NCBI GenBank assembly: GCA_019119895.1
Contig: DWWD01000046.1
Coordinates: 62,001 to 126,000, forward strand
Origin: Candidatus Anaerostipes avistercoris
GTDB lineage: Bacteria > Bacillota > Clostridia > Lachnospirales > Lachnospiraceae
Direction: 5' to 3'
Length of the DNA stretch: 64,000 nt
The notes under the pieces are model-generated. The model did no database searches. It was not told the DNA's origin and saw only the letters and a program-made list of their open reading frames with translations. Every line of letters begins with the position of its first letter. Position 1 is the first letter of the stretch. Of this stretch, positions 34,515-43,899 are shown in pieces. The position numbers and the translations under genes were made by a program.

Positions 34515-36185
34515 ATGGATTGTTCAAAAGCAGCTGCGGATAGTGAGTATTTTGAATTTATCGCCGAATACAATGGAGTTTTGGAGAATGTAAAAGAACG
34601 GTTCCGGACAGATTGTGTCCAGCGCATCAATAACCGGTTTTCTGTTGCCTATGTGCCAGATCACGGGAAAGAAGTGCTGGAGGAAGGTAATTATCCTTAT
34701 AACGCCATTCCAAGATGCTTTGGACTCATGGATACGGCGGTTCTGGAAGACGTGGGAGTTGCACAGGTCAGACGGACGGACCTGAATCTCTATGGAAACG
34801 GTGTTCTGGTGGGACTGGTGGATACCGGCATCGACTACCGGAATCCGCTGTTTCAGTATGAGGATCAGACGACAAAGATTGAGAACATATGGGATCAGAC
34901 CATAGAAGGAGAAAATTTCTTCCTCGGTTACGGAACAGAGTATTCAAAAGAAGAGATTGAGGCTGCGGTCAGAAGTGACGATCCTCTTGCGCTGGTGCCT
35001 TCGCAGGATACTTCCGGCCATGGTACATTTCTTGCGGGAATGATCGCGGGAAATGAGGCGGCAGAGGATGGATTTTCCGGGATAGCGCCCAATGTCCGGC
35101 TCAGTATCGTGAAACTCAGGCAGGCGAAGGCACACTTGAAAGAATATTACTGTATGGATCCGTCTTATGAAGCATATGCGGAAACAGATATCATGCTGGG
35201 AATATATTATATTGTTCAGACAGCACAGAGACTTCAGATGCCTGTGATCCTTTATCTGGGACTGGGGACGAGCCAGGCGTCTCATCTGGGAACCGGGCCT
35301 CTGGATCAGTATCTTTCGGCCCTGGCTCCTCTGAAAGGTGTCTGTGTTACCACATGCGGAGGCAACGAAGGGCAGGCCAGACATCACTATTCGGGTGAGG
35401 TTTCCAGAGGGACGGTAAAAACCGAAGTGAAAGTCGGAAGTTCAGAATATGGATTTACGATGGAATTGTGGGGAATGGCTCCCAATGGATATTATGTGGA
35501 CATTGAGTCGCCGTCCGGACAGCGGACAGGAAGAATCGCGGGAGGACGCAGGGGCCGCCGGGAAGTGAGTTTTCTGCTGGAGAAGACGAATTTGTCTGTG
35601 GACTATTTTACGGTGGATTCCTCGGCAGGAGCGCCTGGCATCATTATGCGGTTCCTGCACCCGGCAGAAGGCGTGTGGAATATTTATGTCAGTGATGACG
35701 GTATGGGGAGCCGGGAGTTTGACATGTGGCTTCCCATTACGAATTTTCTCACAGAAGACACTTTTTTCCTGGAATCTTCACCGTATAATACGCTGGTATC
35801 GCCGGGAAATACAGATCTGCTGATCTGTGTATCCAATTATAATTCCAGCAACGGAAGTATTTATATCGACAGCAGCAGAGGATTTCCGAGAAACGCGGTG
35901 AAGCCTGATTTTGCTGCGCCGGGAGTGGAAGTGCTGGGACCGCTGCCGAGGAACCGGTTTGGGAGAAAGACCGGAACCAGTGTGTCCGGCGCCGTTACGG
36001 CGGGAATCGCTGCTCTGATGATGGAGTGGGGCTATGTTAAGGGAAATGATCTGGATGTTAATACCACAAGAATCAAGAACTATCTGATCCGGGGGGCCGC
36101 CCGGGAAGAAGATCGAATTTATCCAAACCGGGAGTGGGGCTATGGAGTCGTTGATCTATATGAGACATTTTTAAGAATAAGATAA
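34515..36185 (+). CDS. S8 subtilisin-family protease, Csp-like
   Basis: This 556-residue subtilase has a complete triad: Asp in VGLVDTGIDY (about 103), His in SGHGTFLAGM (about 169) and Ser in TGTSVSGAVTAGIA (about 490). The oxyanion Asn is in CGGNEG. There is no obvious signal peptide, and a large insertion precedes the Ser. The architecture resembles the Csp germination proteases of clostridia, which activate spore cortex lytic enzymes; this role is inferred. GAGGTAGAAGA precedes the ATG. Confidence 0.85.
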   Translation: MDCSKAAADSEYFEFIAEYNGVLENVKERFRTDCVQRINNRFSVAYVPDHGKEVLEEGNYPYNAIPRCFGLMDTAVLEDVGVAQVRRTDLNLYGNGVLVGLVDTGIDYRNPLFQYEDQTTKIENIWDQTIEGENFFLGYGTEYSKEEIEAAVRSDDPLALVPSQDTSGHGTFLAGMIAGNEAAEDGFSGIAPNVRLSIVKLRQAKAHLKEYYCMDPSYEAYAETDIMLGIYYIVQTAQRLQMPVILYLGLGTSQASHLGTGPLDQYLSALAPLKGVCVTTCGGNEGQARHHYSGEVSRGTVKTEVKVGSSEYGFTMELWGMAPNGYYVDIESPSGQRTGRIAGGRRGRREVSFLLEKTNLSVDYFTVDSSAGAPGIIMRFLHPAEGVWNIYVSDDGMGSREFDMWLPITNFLTEDTFFLESSPYNTLVSPGNTDLLICVSNYNSSNGSIYIDSSRGFPRNAVKPDFAAPGVEVLGPLPRNRFGRKTGTSVSGAVTAGIAALMMEWGYVKGNDLDVNTTRIKNYLIRGAAREEDRIYPNREWGYGVVDLYETFLRIR

Positions 36186-36186
36186 C

Positions 36187-36230
36187 AGAGAAAGGAGTCA
36201 GACCTGAGGGTGATATGGCTCCTTTTCTGT
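36187..36230. terminator. Convergent terminator hairpin
   Basis: Arms AGAAAGGAG (36188-36196 region) and CTCCTTTTCT (36219-36228 region) form an imperfect stem between convergent genes. U-tracts are weak on both strands. Confidence 0.45.
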
Positions 36231-37532
36231 TCATAAAATATGTTTCAGATGCCGGTAATTCATGGAGACCAGGAAAATACTGCTGGTCATCAGTCCCAGC
36301 AGGTATCCGTAAATACCCCGGCGGGGAATAACAAATAATATAAAAAGAATCCGGATGACCAGGGAAACCCCATTGTGAAAGAAGGTAGTTTTCGTTTCCC
36401 CGAGTCCGTTTAAGATACTGGACAGAATGCTGGAAATATACAAAAAAGGGCAGAGAAAAGACAGAAGGCGGAGATAGATTCCGCAGGCGGAACTCTGAAA
36501 CACCAGCTGTCCGATCCATGGTCCCAGGAGGAAGAATCCGGCAAAACCGAAGATTCCCAGAAGAAAACAGAAAATCATGGGATATCGGGAAGCCCGCCGC
36601 AGTGTTTTTTGATCACCTTCAGCTTTGGCGGCGGATATCTTCGGCAGCAGCATGACAGACAGAGAATTTGTTACGGTGGACGGAAACAAGATAAATGGCA
36701 GAGCCATTCCATTGAGGATTCCATAAGTCTCTATGGCGGCATGCTGATTCCCGTAAAATAGTGTCAGCATAAGCGGAATCAGGATACTTTCGACGCTCTG
36801 GAGCAGTGTGACAGACAGAGAATTGCCAGTCAGAGGCATTCCCAGGGCAAGAAGCTGCCGGAACAGGGAACGCTTTGTACTCTGGGAGGCGCCTTTTTTT
36901 TTCCGGCGGAGACAGAAGGAAAACAGGGTAAACAGAAACGAAACAAACTCCCCGATGACCATTCCGAGAACCGCAAGAACCGCGGCGGCCGGAAGCCTGG
37001 CAAAGAACGTGACAGATATCAGAAAGATACTTACAACCCGGGTAATCTGCTCAATGCATAGAGACAGGGCGGGAAGAGATGATGTTCCGATTCCAAGGGA
37101 ATAACTGTGGATACAGGCTTTGACTCCGACAAAAGGAAGGGCAGTCACTGCGATTCTGAGACACGGCACACAGTCTGTTTCGTGGAAAAATGTTTCGCAT
37201 ATTTGTTCTGCGGACAGAAAGACAAAAACTGCGAAGAAGACAGACAGGGTGACGGTAAAACAGCCGGTGACCAGAAGAGCTTTTTTCGTGTCTCCTTCTC
37301 TGCCTTTGGCCCGAAGGGATGCAGTCATGTTGGACAGAGCAGTCTGAAATCCCTGAAAACAAAGGGAAAATCCTACCATATAAATTGGGAAAATCATTTG
37401 ATAAATCCCCATCTGATGCGCACCAATCAGACCGGCAAGAAATATTCTATTATAGAATCCGATCAATCGGGAAAAAAGATTGGCTGCTGTCAGAACCAGC
37501 GTTCCATGGATAAACGGGCTTGCCTTTTTCAT
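36231..37532 (-). CDS. MATE/MOP-type flippase, SpoVB-like
   Basis: This is a polytopic membrane protein of 433 residues in the polysaccharide biosynthesis/SpoVB family. The N-terminus LVLTAANLFSRLIGFYNRIFLA matches this family in parts, and about 12-14 hydrophobic segments follow. Such proteins flip lipid-linked precursors for spore cortex or cell wall. The start at 37532 (MKKASPFI) has AAGGT upstream; an ATG at 37559 lacks one. Confidence 0.85.
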   Translation of the reverse strand: MKKASPFIHGTLVLTAANLFSRLIGFYNRIFLAGLIGAHQMGIYQMIFPIYMVGFSLCFQGFQTALSNMTASLRAKGREGDTKKALLVTGCFTVTLSVFFAVFVFLSAEQICETFFHETDCVPCLRIAVTALPFVGVKACIHSYSLGIGTSSLPALSLCIEQITRVVSIFLISVTFFARLPAAAVLAVLGMVIGEFVSFLFTLFSFCLRRKKKGASQSTKRSLFRQLLALGMPLTGNSLSVTLLQSVESILIPLMLTLFYGNQHAAIETYGILNGMALPFILFPSTVTNSLSVMLLPKISAAKAEGDQKTLRRASRYPMIFCFLLGIFGFAGFFLLGPWIGQLVFQSSACGIYLRLLSFLCPFLYISSILSSILNGLGETKTTFFHNGVSLVIRILFILFVIPRRGIYGYLLGLMTSSIFLVSMNYRHLKHIL

Positions 37533-37596
37533 GAAGATACCTTCTGCGTTTTTATCCATTGTATGAGAAGAAAAAACAAGATATACCCGATTTTGG

Positions 37597-37625
37597 TTGA
37601 CAGGGAAATAAGGAAATGATAATAT
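37597..37625 (+). promoter_or_regulatory. Promoter of the iscS-iscU-mnmA operon
   Basis: -35 TTGACA (37597-37602), 17-base spacer, and -10 TAATAT (37620-37625) preceded by TGA (extended -10). This is among the strongest promoters in the window. Confidence 0.85.
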
Positions 37626-37634
37626 GACACTGTA

Positions 37635-37658
37635 AATCCTACTTAATAGGTAGGGATT
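37635..37658. promoter_or_regulatory. Rrf2/IscR-like operator
   Basis: A 24-bp imperfect palindrome: left arm AATCCTAC, centre TTAATAG, right arm GTAGGGATT. It begins just after the predicted start point. The layout fits an IscR-type (Rrf2-family) repressor sensing Fe-S or cysteine status. No such regulator is encoded in this window. Confidence 0.65.
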
Positions 37659-37729
37659 AATGAAATTGAGAAAGCAGCGTTACTTTTTACGCTTAGCATA
37701 TAGATATAACAGAAAGGCAGGAATAGATT

Positions 37730-38911
37730 ATGGGAAAGTTTGTCTACTTAGATCATGCGGCAACAACACCGGCGAGACCGGAAGTGGTAGAGGCGATGCT
37801 GCCGTATTTTACAGAAAAATTCTGGAATCCTTCCAGTGTGTATTCCCCGGCGGCTGAGAATAAACAGGTGATTGACCAGTGTCGTGAGCAGATTGCGCAG
37901 ACTCTCGGAACAGAAGGGAAAAATATTTATTTCACAGCGGGAGGATCCGAGGCAGATAACTGGGCGTTAAAGGCTGCGGCCGAAGCCTATGAGAGCAAAG
38001 GGAAACATATTATTACAAGTAAGATTGAACATCATGCGATTCTTCATACATGCGATTATCTGGAGTCCAAAGGCTTTGAAATCACATATATTGACGTGGA
38101 TGAAAATGGAATCCTGAAATTGGATCAGATGGAAAAAGCAATCCGCCCAGATACGATTTTAATTTCCGTGATGTTTGCCAATAATGAGATCGGAACCATT
38201 CAGCCGGTGAAGGAAATTGGTGAGATCGCGAAGAAACATGGAGTCATCTTCCACACAGATGCTGTGCAGGCCTATGGACAGATTCCGATCAATGTCGATG
38301 AATATGGCATTGATATGTTAAGCGCCAGCGGTCATAAATTAAACGGACCGAAAGGAATCGGATTCCTTTATATCCGAAAAGGACTGAAACTGCGGTCTTT
38401 TATCCACGGAGGAGCGCAGGAGAGAAAACGCCGCGCCGGCACAGAAAATGTCAGCGGAATCATTGGACTTGGAAAAGCCGTTGAAATTGCTTTCGATACG
38501 ATGGAAGAGCGTACGGCAAAAGAAAGAGAAGTCAGAGATTACGCAATCGACCGGATCCTTGCGGAGATTCCTTACTGCAGACTCAATGGAGACCGGAAGA
38601 AGAGACTTCCGAATAACATCAATATCAGCTTCCAGTTCATTGAGGGAGAATCTCTCCTGATCATGCTGGATATGGCAGGAATCTGTGCTTCCAGCGGATC
38701 TGCCTGCACATCCGGATCTTTGGATCCTTCTCATGTGCTGCTTGCTATCGGACTGCCGCATGAGATTGCCCACGGCTCTTTGCGCATGACCCTTGGAGAA
38801 GAGACGACAAAAGAAGATATGGATTATGTAATTGATAACTTAAAGGAAATTGTAGGAAAATTAAGAAGCATGTCACCTCTCTACGAAGACTTTGTAAAGC
38901 AGAGCAAATAA
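37730..38911 (+). CDS. iscS: Cysteine desulfurase, IscS/NifS type
   Basis: This PLP enzyme takes sulfur from cysteine and hands it to the scaffold and tRNA thiolation proteins encoded next to it. It has 393 residues. Motifs: YLDHAATTPARPEV at the start, IEHHAILH, PLP lysine in SASGHKLNGPKG, and active-site Cys in ICASSGSACTSGS. AGAAAGGCAG lies before the ATG. It heads the operon behind a possible IscR-controlled promoter. Confidence 0.95.
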   Translation: MGKFVYLDHAATTPARPEVVEAMLPYFTEKFWNPSSVYSPAAENKQVIDQCREQIAQTLGTEGKNIYFTAGGSEADNWALKAAAEAYESKGKHIITSKIEHHAILHTCDYLESKGFEITYIDVDENGILKLDQMEKAIRPDTILISVMFANNEIGTIQPVKEIGEIAKKHGVIFHTDAVQAYGQIPINVDEYGIDMLSASGHKLNGPKGIGFLYIRKGLKLRSFIHGGAQERKRRAGTENVSGIIGLGKAVEIAFDTMEERTAKEREVRDYAIDRILAEIPYCRLNGDRKKRLPNNINISFQFIEGESLLIMLDMAGICASSGSACTSGSLDPSHVLLAIGLPHEIAHGSLRMTLGEETTKEDMDYVIDNLKEIVGKLRSMSPLYEDFVKQSK

Positions 38912-38946
38912 ATGAGATGACCTGACATAACAGGAGGAAAATTATT

Positions 38947-39384
38947 ATGTACAGTGAGAAAGTGATGGATCATTTCCAGAATCCGAGAAACGTTGGAGAA
39001 ATTGAAAACGCAAGCGGCGTCGGAACTGTAGGAAACGCCAAATGCGGAGATATCATGAGGATTTATCTGGACATTGATGATAATAAAGTCATTCAGGATG
39101 TAAAATTCAAGACATTTGGATGCGGAGCGGCTGTTGCCACCAGCAGCATGGCGACAGAACTGGTCAAAGGAAAGACGGTTCAGGAAGCTCTGGAAGTTAC
39201 CAACAAAGCCGTAATGGAAGCTCTCGATGGACTTCCGCCGGTAAAAGTACACTGCTCTCTTCTTGCGGAGGAAGCAATCCACGCCGCATTGTGGGACTAT
39301 GCAGAGAAAAACGGAATCAAGATAGAAGGGCTTGAGAAGCCGAAAACAGATATCAGCGAGGAAGAAGAAGAGGAAGAGTACTAG
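38947..39384 (+). CDS. iscU: Fe-S cluster scaffold protein, IscU/NifU type
   Basis: This 145-residue scaffold has the three cluster-ligating Cys regions AKCGDIM, FGCGAAVA and VHCSLLAEEA; the first is followed by the conserved Asp. The C-terminus is very acidic (EEEEEEY). It receives sulfur from the desulfurase encoded upstream. GGAGGAAAATT precedes the ATG. Confidence 0.95.
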   Translation: MYSEKVMDHFQNPRNVGEIENASGVGTVGNAKCGDIMRIYLDIDDNKVIQDVKFKTFGCGAAVATSSMATELVKGKTVQEALEVTNKAVMEALDGLPPVKVHCSLLAEEAIHAALWDYAEKNGIKIEGLEKPKTDISEEEEEEEY

Positions 39385-39393
39385 GAGGTATTT

Positions 39394-40479
39394 GTGAAAG
39401 AAAAAGTTGTAGTCGGACTGTCAGGAGGAGTTGACTCCTCCGTGGCAGCCTACTTGTTAAAAGAACAGGGATATGATGTGATCGGGGTGACCATGCAGAT
39501 CTGGCAGGACGAAGAAGAAGCCGTGCTGGAAGAGAATGGAGGGTGCTGCGGTCTTTCAGCCGTAGATGATGCCAGAAAAGTAGCCCGGACACTGGATATC
39601 CCCTATTATGTGATGAATTTTAAGAAGGATTTCAAGGAAAAAGTCATAGACTATTTCTGCGAGGAATATTTAAATGCCAGGACGCCCAATCCGTGTATTG
39701 CGTGCAACCGCTATGTGAAATGGGAATCTCTCCTGAAGAGATGTCTGGATATCGGAGCTGATTATATTGCCACCGGACATTATGCCCAGATTCAGAAACT
39801 GGAAAATGGGAGATTCGTCCTGAAACGATCCAAGACGCTGGCGAAGGATCAGACATATGCCCTGTATAATCTGACACAGAATCAGCTGTCCAAAACCTTA
39901 ATGCCGGTTGGAGCGTATTCCAAAGATGAAATCCGCGCCATTGCACAGAAAGCGGGAATTCCGGTTGCTGGCAAACCGGACAGCCAGGATATCTGCTTTG
40001 TAGAAGATGATTACGGAAAATTTATTGAAGAAACAACAGGAGTGTCTATCCGGCCCGGAAATTTTGTGGATACGGAGGGCAATATTCTGGGAACCCACAA
40101 GGGAATCATATATTATACCATCGGGCAGAGGAGAGGACTTGGCCTGTCTCTGAAGCAGCCGGGATATGTGATTCGTGTGGATAAAGAAAAGAACGAAGTT
40201 GTCATAGGAACGAAAGACAAGCTGCTTTCCAATGTCCTGTATGCGGACCATTGTAATTTTATGTCGATACCGGGCATCGAAGGAACGCTCCGGACCAGAG
40301 CGAAAATCCGCTATAACAGCCCTGAAGTGCCGTGTACTCTTGAAATGGCAGGGGACGATGTCATAAAAGTCACATTTGATGAACCACAGAGAGCTGTCAC
40401 ACCGGGGCAGGCGGTTGTTTTTTATGAAGATAATATCGTTGTCGGCGGAGCCACCATCTTAAAAGGGATCATGGAGTGA
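39394..40479 (+). CDS. mnmA: tRNA-specific 2-thiouridylase
   Basis: This enzyme makes 2-thiouridine at the wobble position of tRNAs for Lys, Glu and Gln. It has 361 residues, the PP-loop VGLSGGVDSSVAAYLL, the catalytic Cys pair in NPCIACNRYVKW and DSQDICFVED, and the tRNA-binding GHYAQ. The start is GTG at 39394, with CTAGGAGGTATTT upstream. Its place behind iscS-iscU fits a sulfur relay from the desulfurase to tRNA. Confidence 0.96.
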   Translation: MKEKVVVGLSGGVDSSVAAYLLKEQGYDVIGVTMQIWQDEEEAVLEENGGCCGLSAVDDARKVARTLDIPYYVMNFKKDFKEKVIDYFCEEYLNARTPNPCIACNRYVKWESLLKRCLDIGADYIATGHYAQIQKLENGRFVLKRSKTLAKDQTYALYNLTQNQLSKTLMPVGAYSKDEIRAIAQKAGIPVAGKPDSQDICFVEDDYGKFIEETTGVSIRPGNFVDTEGNILGTHKGIIYYTIGQRRGLGLSLKQPGYVIRVDKEKNEVVIGTKDKLLSNVLYADHCNFMSIPGIEGTLRTRAKIRYNSPEVPCTLEMAGDDVIKVTFDEPQRAVTPGQAVVFYEDNIVVGGATILKGIME

Positions 40480-40602
40480 GGCGCCGGATTACAGAAAAAC
40501 TCCGCAAAAATAAGATAAAAATAAGAATTTCCGCCTTTTCTAAGATATAAAGTTATGTTACAATGAAAAAGTTGCTTTAATACGAAAAGATAGGAGTATA
40601 AT

Positions 40603-41475
40603 ATGCTTAATTTTATAAGAGGATTTTGTATGGCGCTGGCAGACAGTGTTCCGGGAGTTTCGGGAGGAACTGTTGCATTTTTGCTTGGATTTTATGACAA
40701 ATTTATTACATCACTGGATCATTTCATTTCCGGAAATAAACAGCAGAGAATCGAAGCGATTAAATTTCTGATTCGTATCGGTATTGGCTGGATTGTCGGA
40801 ATGGCGGCAGCAGTATCCGTTCTTGCAAGTATTTTTGATGAACGGATTTATGAAATCAGTTCCGTGTTCCTTGGACTGATCATCTTTGCAATTCCGGTCA
40901 TCTGGAAAGAGGAGAAGGATTCTCTGAAAGGAAAATATCAGAACATTCCATGGGCAGTCTTTGGAATTGTGATCGTAGCTGCCATTACGTATTTTAATCC
41001 GGTATCTGGAAAGGGAGTCAGTGTCAGCGTAGAACATCTGACCATTCCGCTGGCAATTTATATTTTTGTTGTAGCAATGATTGCCATTTCCGCCATGGTG
41101 CTTCCGGGAATTTCAGGATCTACCATGCTGCTGGTATTCGGACTCTATGTACCGATCATTTCCGCACTGAAAGAGACTATGACTCTGAACTTTTCATACC
41201 TTCCGGTCATTGCTATTTTTGCACTTGGGATTCTGGCAGGAATTGCGGTTGTTATTAAGACGATTAAAAACGCGCTGGAAAAATATCGTTCTCAGATGAT
41301 TTATTTTATCGTGGGAATGATGATCGGATCTTTATATGCGATTGTCATGGGACCGACAACCTTGGAAAATACAAAGCCGGCAATGACGATTGATACATTC
41401 CATCCGGTATTTTTTGTGATCGGTATTGTGATTATTTTTGCTTTAGAGAGAATCAAAGCAGTTTCAGAAAAATAA
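40603..41475 (+). CDS. DUF368 membrane protein, probable polyprenyl-phosphate transporter
   Basis: This polytopic membrane protein of 290 residues has the DUF368 start FIRGFCMALADSVPGVSGGTVAF, seen here as GMALADSVPGVSGGT-like, and a second inverted copy AMVLPGISGSTMLL. DUF368 (PopT) and DedA proteins have been shown to return undecaprenyl phosphate across the membrane for wall recycling. A clear terminator follows. Confidence 0.9.
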   Translation: MLNFIRGFCMALADSVPGVSGGTVAFLLGFYDKFITSLDHFISGNKQQRIEAIKFLIRIGIGWIVGMAAAVSVLASIFDERIYEISSVFLGLIIFAIPVIWKEEKDSLKGKYQNIPWAVFGIVIVAAITYFNPVSGKGVSVSVEHLTIPLAIYIFVVAMIAISAMVLPGISGSTMLLVFGLYVPIISALKETMTLNFSYLPVIAIFALGILAGIAVVIKTIKNALEKYRSQMIYFIVGMMIGSLYAIVMGPTTLENTKPAMTIDTFHPVFFVIGIVIIFALERIKAVSEK

Positions 41476-41485
41476 AAAGAAAACG

Positions 41486-41535
41486 ACAGAGAGGGATTGA
41501 TATGTTTGTATATCTTCATCCTTCTCTGTTTTTTT
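41486..41535 (+). terminator. Terminator of the DUF368 gene
   Basis: Arms ACAGAGAGGGAT and ATCCTTCTCTGT form a stem with one mismatch, with a looser inner part, followed by seven T. Confidence 0.85.
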
Positions 41536-41536
41536 G

Positions 41537-41657
41537 TTTCATAGGAAACTGCGTTCCTATGAAATAAAAAACGCTCCGCGAGGATCGCACTGCGGCGGAA
41601 CGGAAACTGCCGCTCATGCGCCCCGCCGCAGGCGGAGAATCCTGCAAATCAGGATTC
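41537..41657. repeat. Second intergenic hairpin island
   Basis: Consecutive stem-loops: TTTCATAGGAA/TTCCTATGAAA (41537-41564), a long-range CTCCGC/GCGGAG pair enclosing GCGGC/GCCGC and CCGCC-GCA-GGCGG, and GAATCCTG/CAGGATTC (41637-41657). It is GC-rich in its middle, unlike its neighbours, and non-coding. It resembles the island at 27493 in style. Confidence 0.65.
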
Positions 41658-41734
41658 TTTCTTGTTTCACAGTTTCACAATTTTGACATATTCCTATGAT
41701 ACAATGTTGCCAAAAGCAGGAGGGAGAAAAAGAA

Positions 41735-42415
41735 ATGAGTGATTTGAAGATATTGGTTGTGGATGATGAAAGCAGAATGCGCAAACTGGTCAAAGACTTC
41801 TTGGTTCGGGCGGGATACCAGGTGCTGGAAGCGGCCGACGGCGAAGAAGCTGTGGATGTATTCTTTTCTACCAAAGGAATCGATCTGCTGGTACTGGATG
41901 TCATGATGCCTAAGATGGACGGCTGGGAAGTTGTCCGCGAAATCCGCAAGGTATCCAAGGTCCCGATCATCATGCTGACAGCCAAAGATCAGGAGCAGGA
42001 TGAGCTGCAGGGATTTGAACTGGGAGTGGATGAATATATCTCAAAACCATTCAGCCCAAAGATACTGGTAGCCAGAATCGGAGCGATTCTGCGCAGGACC
42101 AACCAGCTGGAAGATGAAAATATTGAATCCGGCGGCATCTGCATGGATGTAGGAGCGCATCATGTGACTGTGGACGGAAAGAGCATTGATCTCAGTTTCA
42201 AAGAATTTGAACTTCTGCAGTTCTTCATGACCAATGAGGGACGGGCATTGACAAGAGAAAATATATTGAACCAGGTATGGAACTATGACTATTTCGGAGA
42301 TGCCAGGACCATAGATACCCATGTGAAAAAGCTCAGGAGCAAACTTGGCAGCAAGGGAAAATATATCCATACAATCTGGGGCATGGGATATAAATTCGAG
42401 GTTGAAGAGAATTGA
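41735..42415 (+). CDS. OmpR/PhoB-family response regulator
   Basis: This 226-residue protein has a receiver domain (LKILVVDDESRMRKLV, phospho-Asp in LLVLDVMMPKMDGWEV, switch Thr in MLTAKDQ, Lys in YISKPFSP) and a C-terminal winged helix (EFELLQFFMTN, TIDTHVKKLRSKLG). It pairs with the kinase encoded next. AGGAGGGAG precedes the ATG at 41735; TGATACAAT at 41698-41705 is a likely extended -10. Confidence 0.95.
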   Translation: MSDLKILVVDDESRMRKLVKDFLVRAGYQVLEAADGEEAVDVFFSTKGIDLLVLDVMMPKMDGWEVVREIRKVSKVPIIMLTAKDQEQDELQGFELGVDEYISKPFSPKILVARIGAILRRTNQLEDENIESGGICMDVGAHHVTVDGKSIDLSFKEFELLQFFMTNEGRALTRENILNQVWNYDYFGDARTIDTHVKKLRSKLGSKGKYIHTIWGMGYKFEVEEN

Positions 42416-43878
42416 AAAAACGGATTTTAGAAAACAAATCCATACAGGTAAAGATGACCCTGATGCTGATCGTCATTCTGACATCAACCATTTTATTGTC
42501 GGTGCTGATCAATCTGGTAATGCTGAAACCATATTATGTAATAAAAGAAAAAAAGAATATCCGGGAGGCATATTTTAAGATCCAGAAAATTTTCGAGGCC
42601 GATACGGTGAATAAAGAAGATGTGGACCAGGTTGCCAGGGATTATAACTACCGCATTATGATCAGTGATCCGATAAATCAGATGGTCTATAGTTCAGAAG
42701 GTGAACAGGGGGTCATGTACAAGGATTTAAAGAATATTTTGCAGAATATTGATAAGATACAAAGCCAGCTCAACGAGCAGGGATTTGCTGTTACGACCAA
42801 TACAAGTCAGAACCAGGGAACCAGTATCAATCTGACAGGATATCTGGACGGACAGTATACGGTCATTATCAATACGCCGATGGAAAGTATCCAGACCAGC
42901 GCCACTTTGTCGGGACGTTTTACGGCTTATGTGGGTATCCTGCTGATCATCGGCGGCGGAATTGCTATGTATATTTTCAGCAAACAGTTTACGAAACCGA
43001 TTGAAGAAATGGCAGGAGCCGCAAACCGTATGTCAAATCTGGATTTTGATGTAAAGATTGAAAATATGGGAGAAGACGAGCTGGGAAGGCTGGGACAGAG
43101 CCTCAATGAATTGTCAGGAAAGCTGGAAATGACCATATCGGAACTGAAAACAGCTAACAATGAACTGCGGCAGGATATCGAGCAGAAGGTGCAGATTGAT
43201 GAGATGAGGACAGAATTTCTGTCCCATGTGTCTCATGAACTGAAAACCCCAATCGCCCTGATTCAGGGCTATGCGGAAGGCTTAAAGGACAATATTTCAG
43301 AAGACGAGGAGAGCCGCAATTTCTACTGTGATGTTATTACAGATGAGGCAAAGAAAATGAACCGTATGGTGCAGAAGCTTCTGACTCTGAACCAGATTGA
43401 ATTTGGCAATAACAAAGTAGAGATGGAGCGGTTTGATATAACGGAACTGATCTCCAATATGCTGGCATCCAACCAGATTCTTCTGGAAAAGGGCGGAACT
43501 CATGTGGAGTTTGATGAAAAACCGGTTCATGTCTGGGCAGATGAATTTATGATCGAAGAAGTTGTCAGCAACTATTTAAGCAATGCGAGAAACCATGTCA
43601 GCGAAAACGGCACGATCCGAATCAGCTACAGCCGTCATGGAGATAATCTGAGAGTTACGGTTTACAATACCGGAAAACATATACCGGAGGAAGACCTGGA
43701 TAAGCTCTGGGTAAAATTCTACAAGGTAGACAAAGCCCGTACCAGAGAGTACGGAGGAAGCGGCGTCGGCCTGTCCATTGTAGAGGCCACCATGAAAGCA
43801 CATGGAAAAGATTATGGAGTTTTCAATGTTAAGGGTGGCGTAGAATTCTATTTTGAAGTAGAATTAGATAAGAAATGA
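42412..43878 (+). CDS. Sensor histidine kinase
   Basis: This 488-residue membrane kinase has two membrane helices (LMLIVILTSTILLSVLINLV and GILLIIGGGIAMYIF) around an extracytoplasmic sensor of about 140 residues, then HAMP, HisKA with phospho-His in FLSHVSHELKTPIALI, and an ATPase domain (GGSGVGLSIVEATMKAHG). The start is TTG at 42412, overlapping the response regulator stop, which indicates translational coupling. The signal it senses is unknown. Confidence 0.94.
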   Translation: MKKRILENKSIQVKMTLMLIVILTSTILLSVLINLVMLKPYYVIKEKKNIREAYFKIQKIFEADTVNKEDVDQVARDYNYRIMISDPINQMVYSSEGEQGVMYKDLKNILQNIDKIQSQLNEQGFAVTTNTSQNQGTSINLTGYLDGQYTVIINTPMESIQTSATLSGRFTAYVGILLIIGGGIAMYIFSKQFTKPIEEMAGAANRMSNLDFDVKIENMGEDELGRLGQSLNELSGKLEMTISELKTANNELRQDIEQKVQIDEMRTEFLSHVSHELKTPIALIQGYAEGLKDNISEDEESRNFYCDVITDEAKKMNRMVQKLLTLNQIEFGNNKVEMERFDITELISNMLASNQILLEKGGTHVEFDEKPVHVWADEFMIEEVVSNYLSNARNHVSENGTIRISYSRHGDNLRVTVYNTGKHIPEEDLDKLWVKFYKVDKARTREYGGSGVGLSIVEATMKAHGKDYGVFNVKGGVEFYFEVELDKK

Positions 43879-43899
43879 AACAAAGGATAGGATAAGCAT

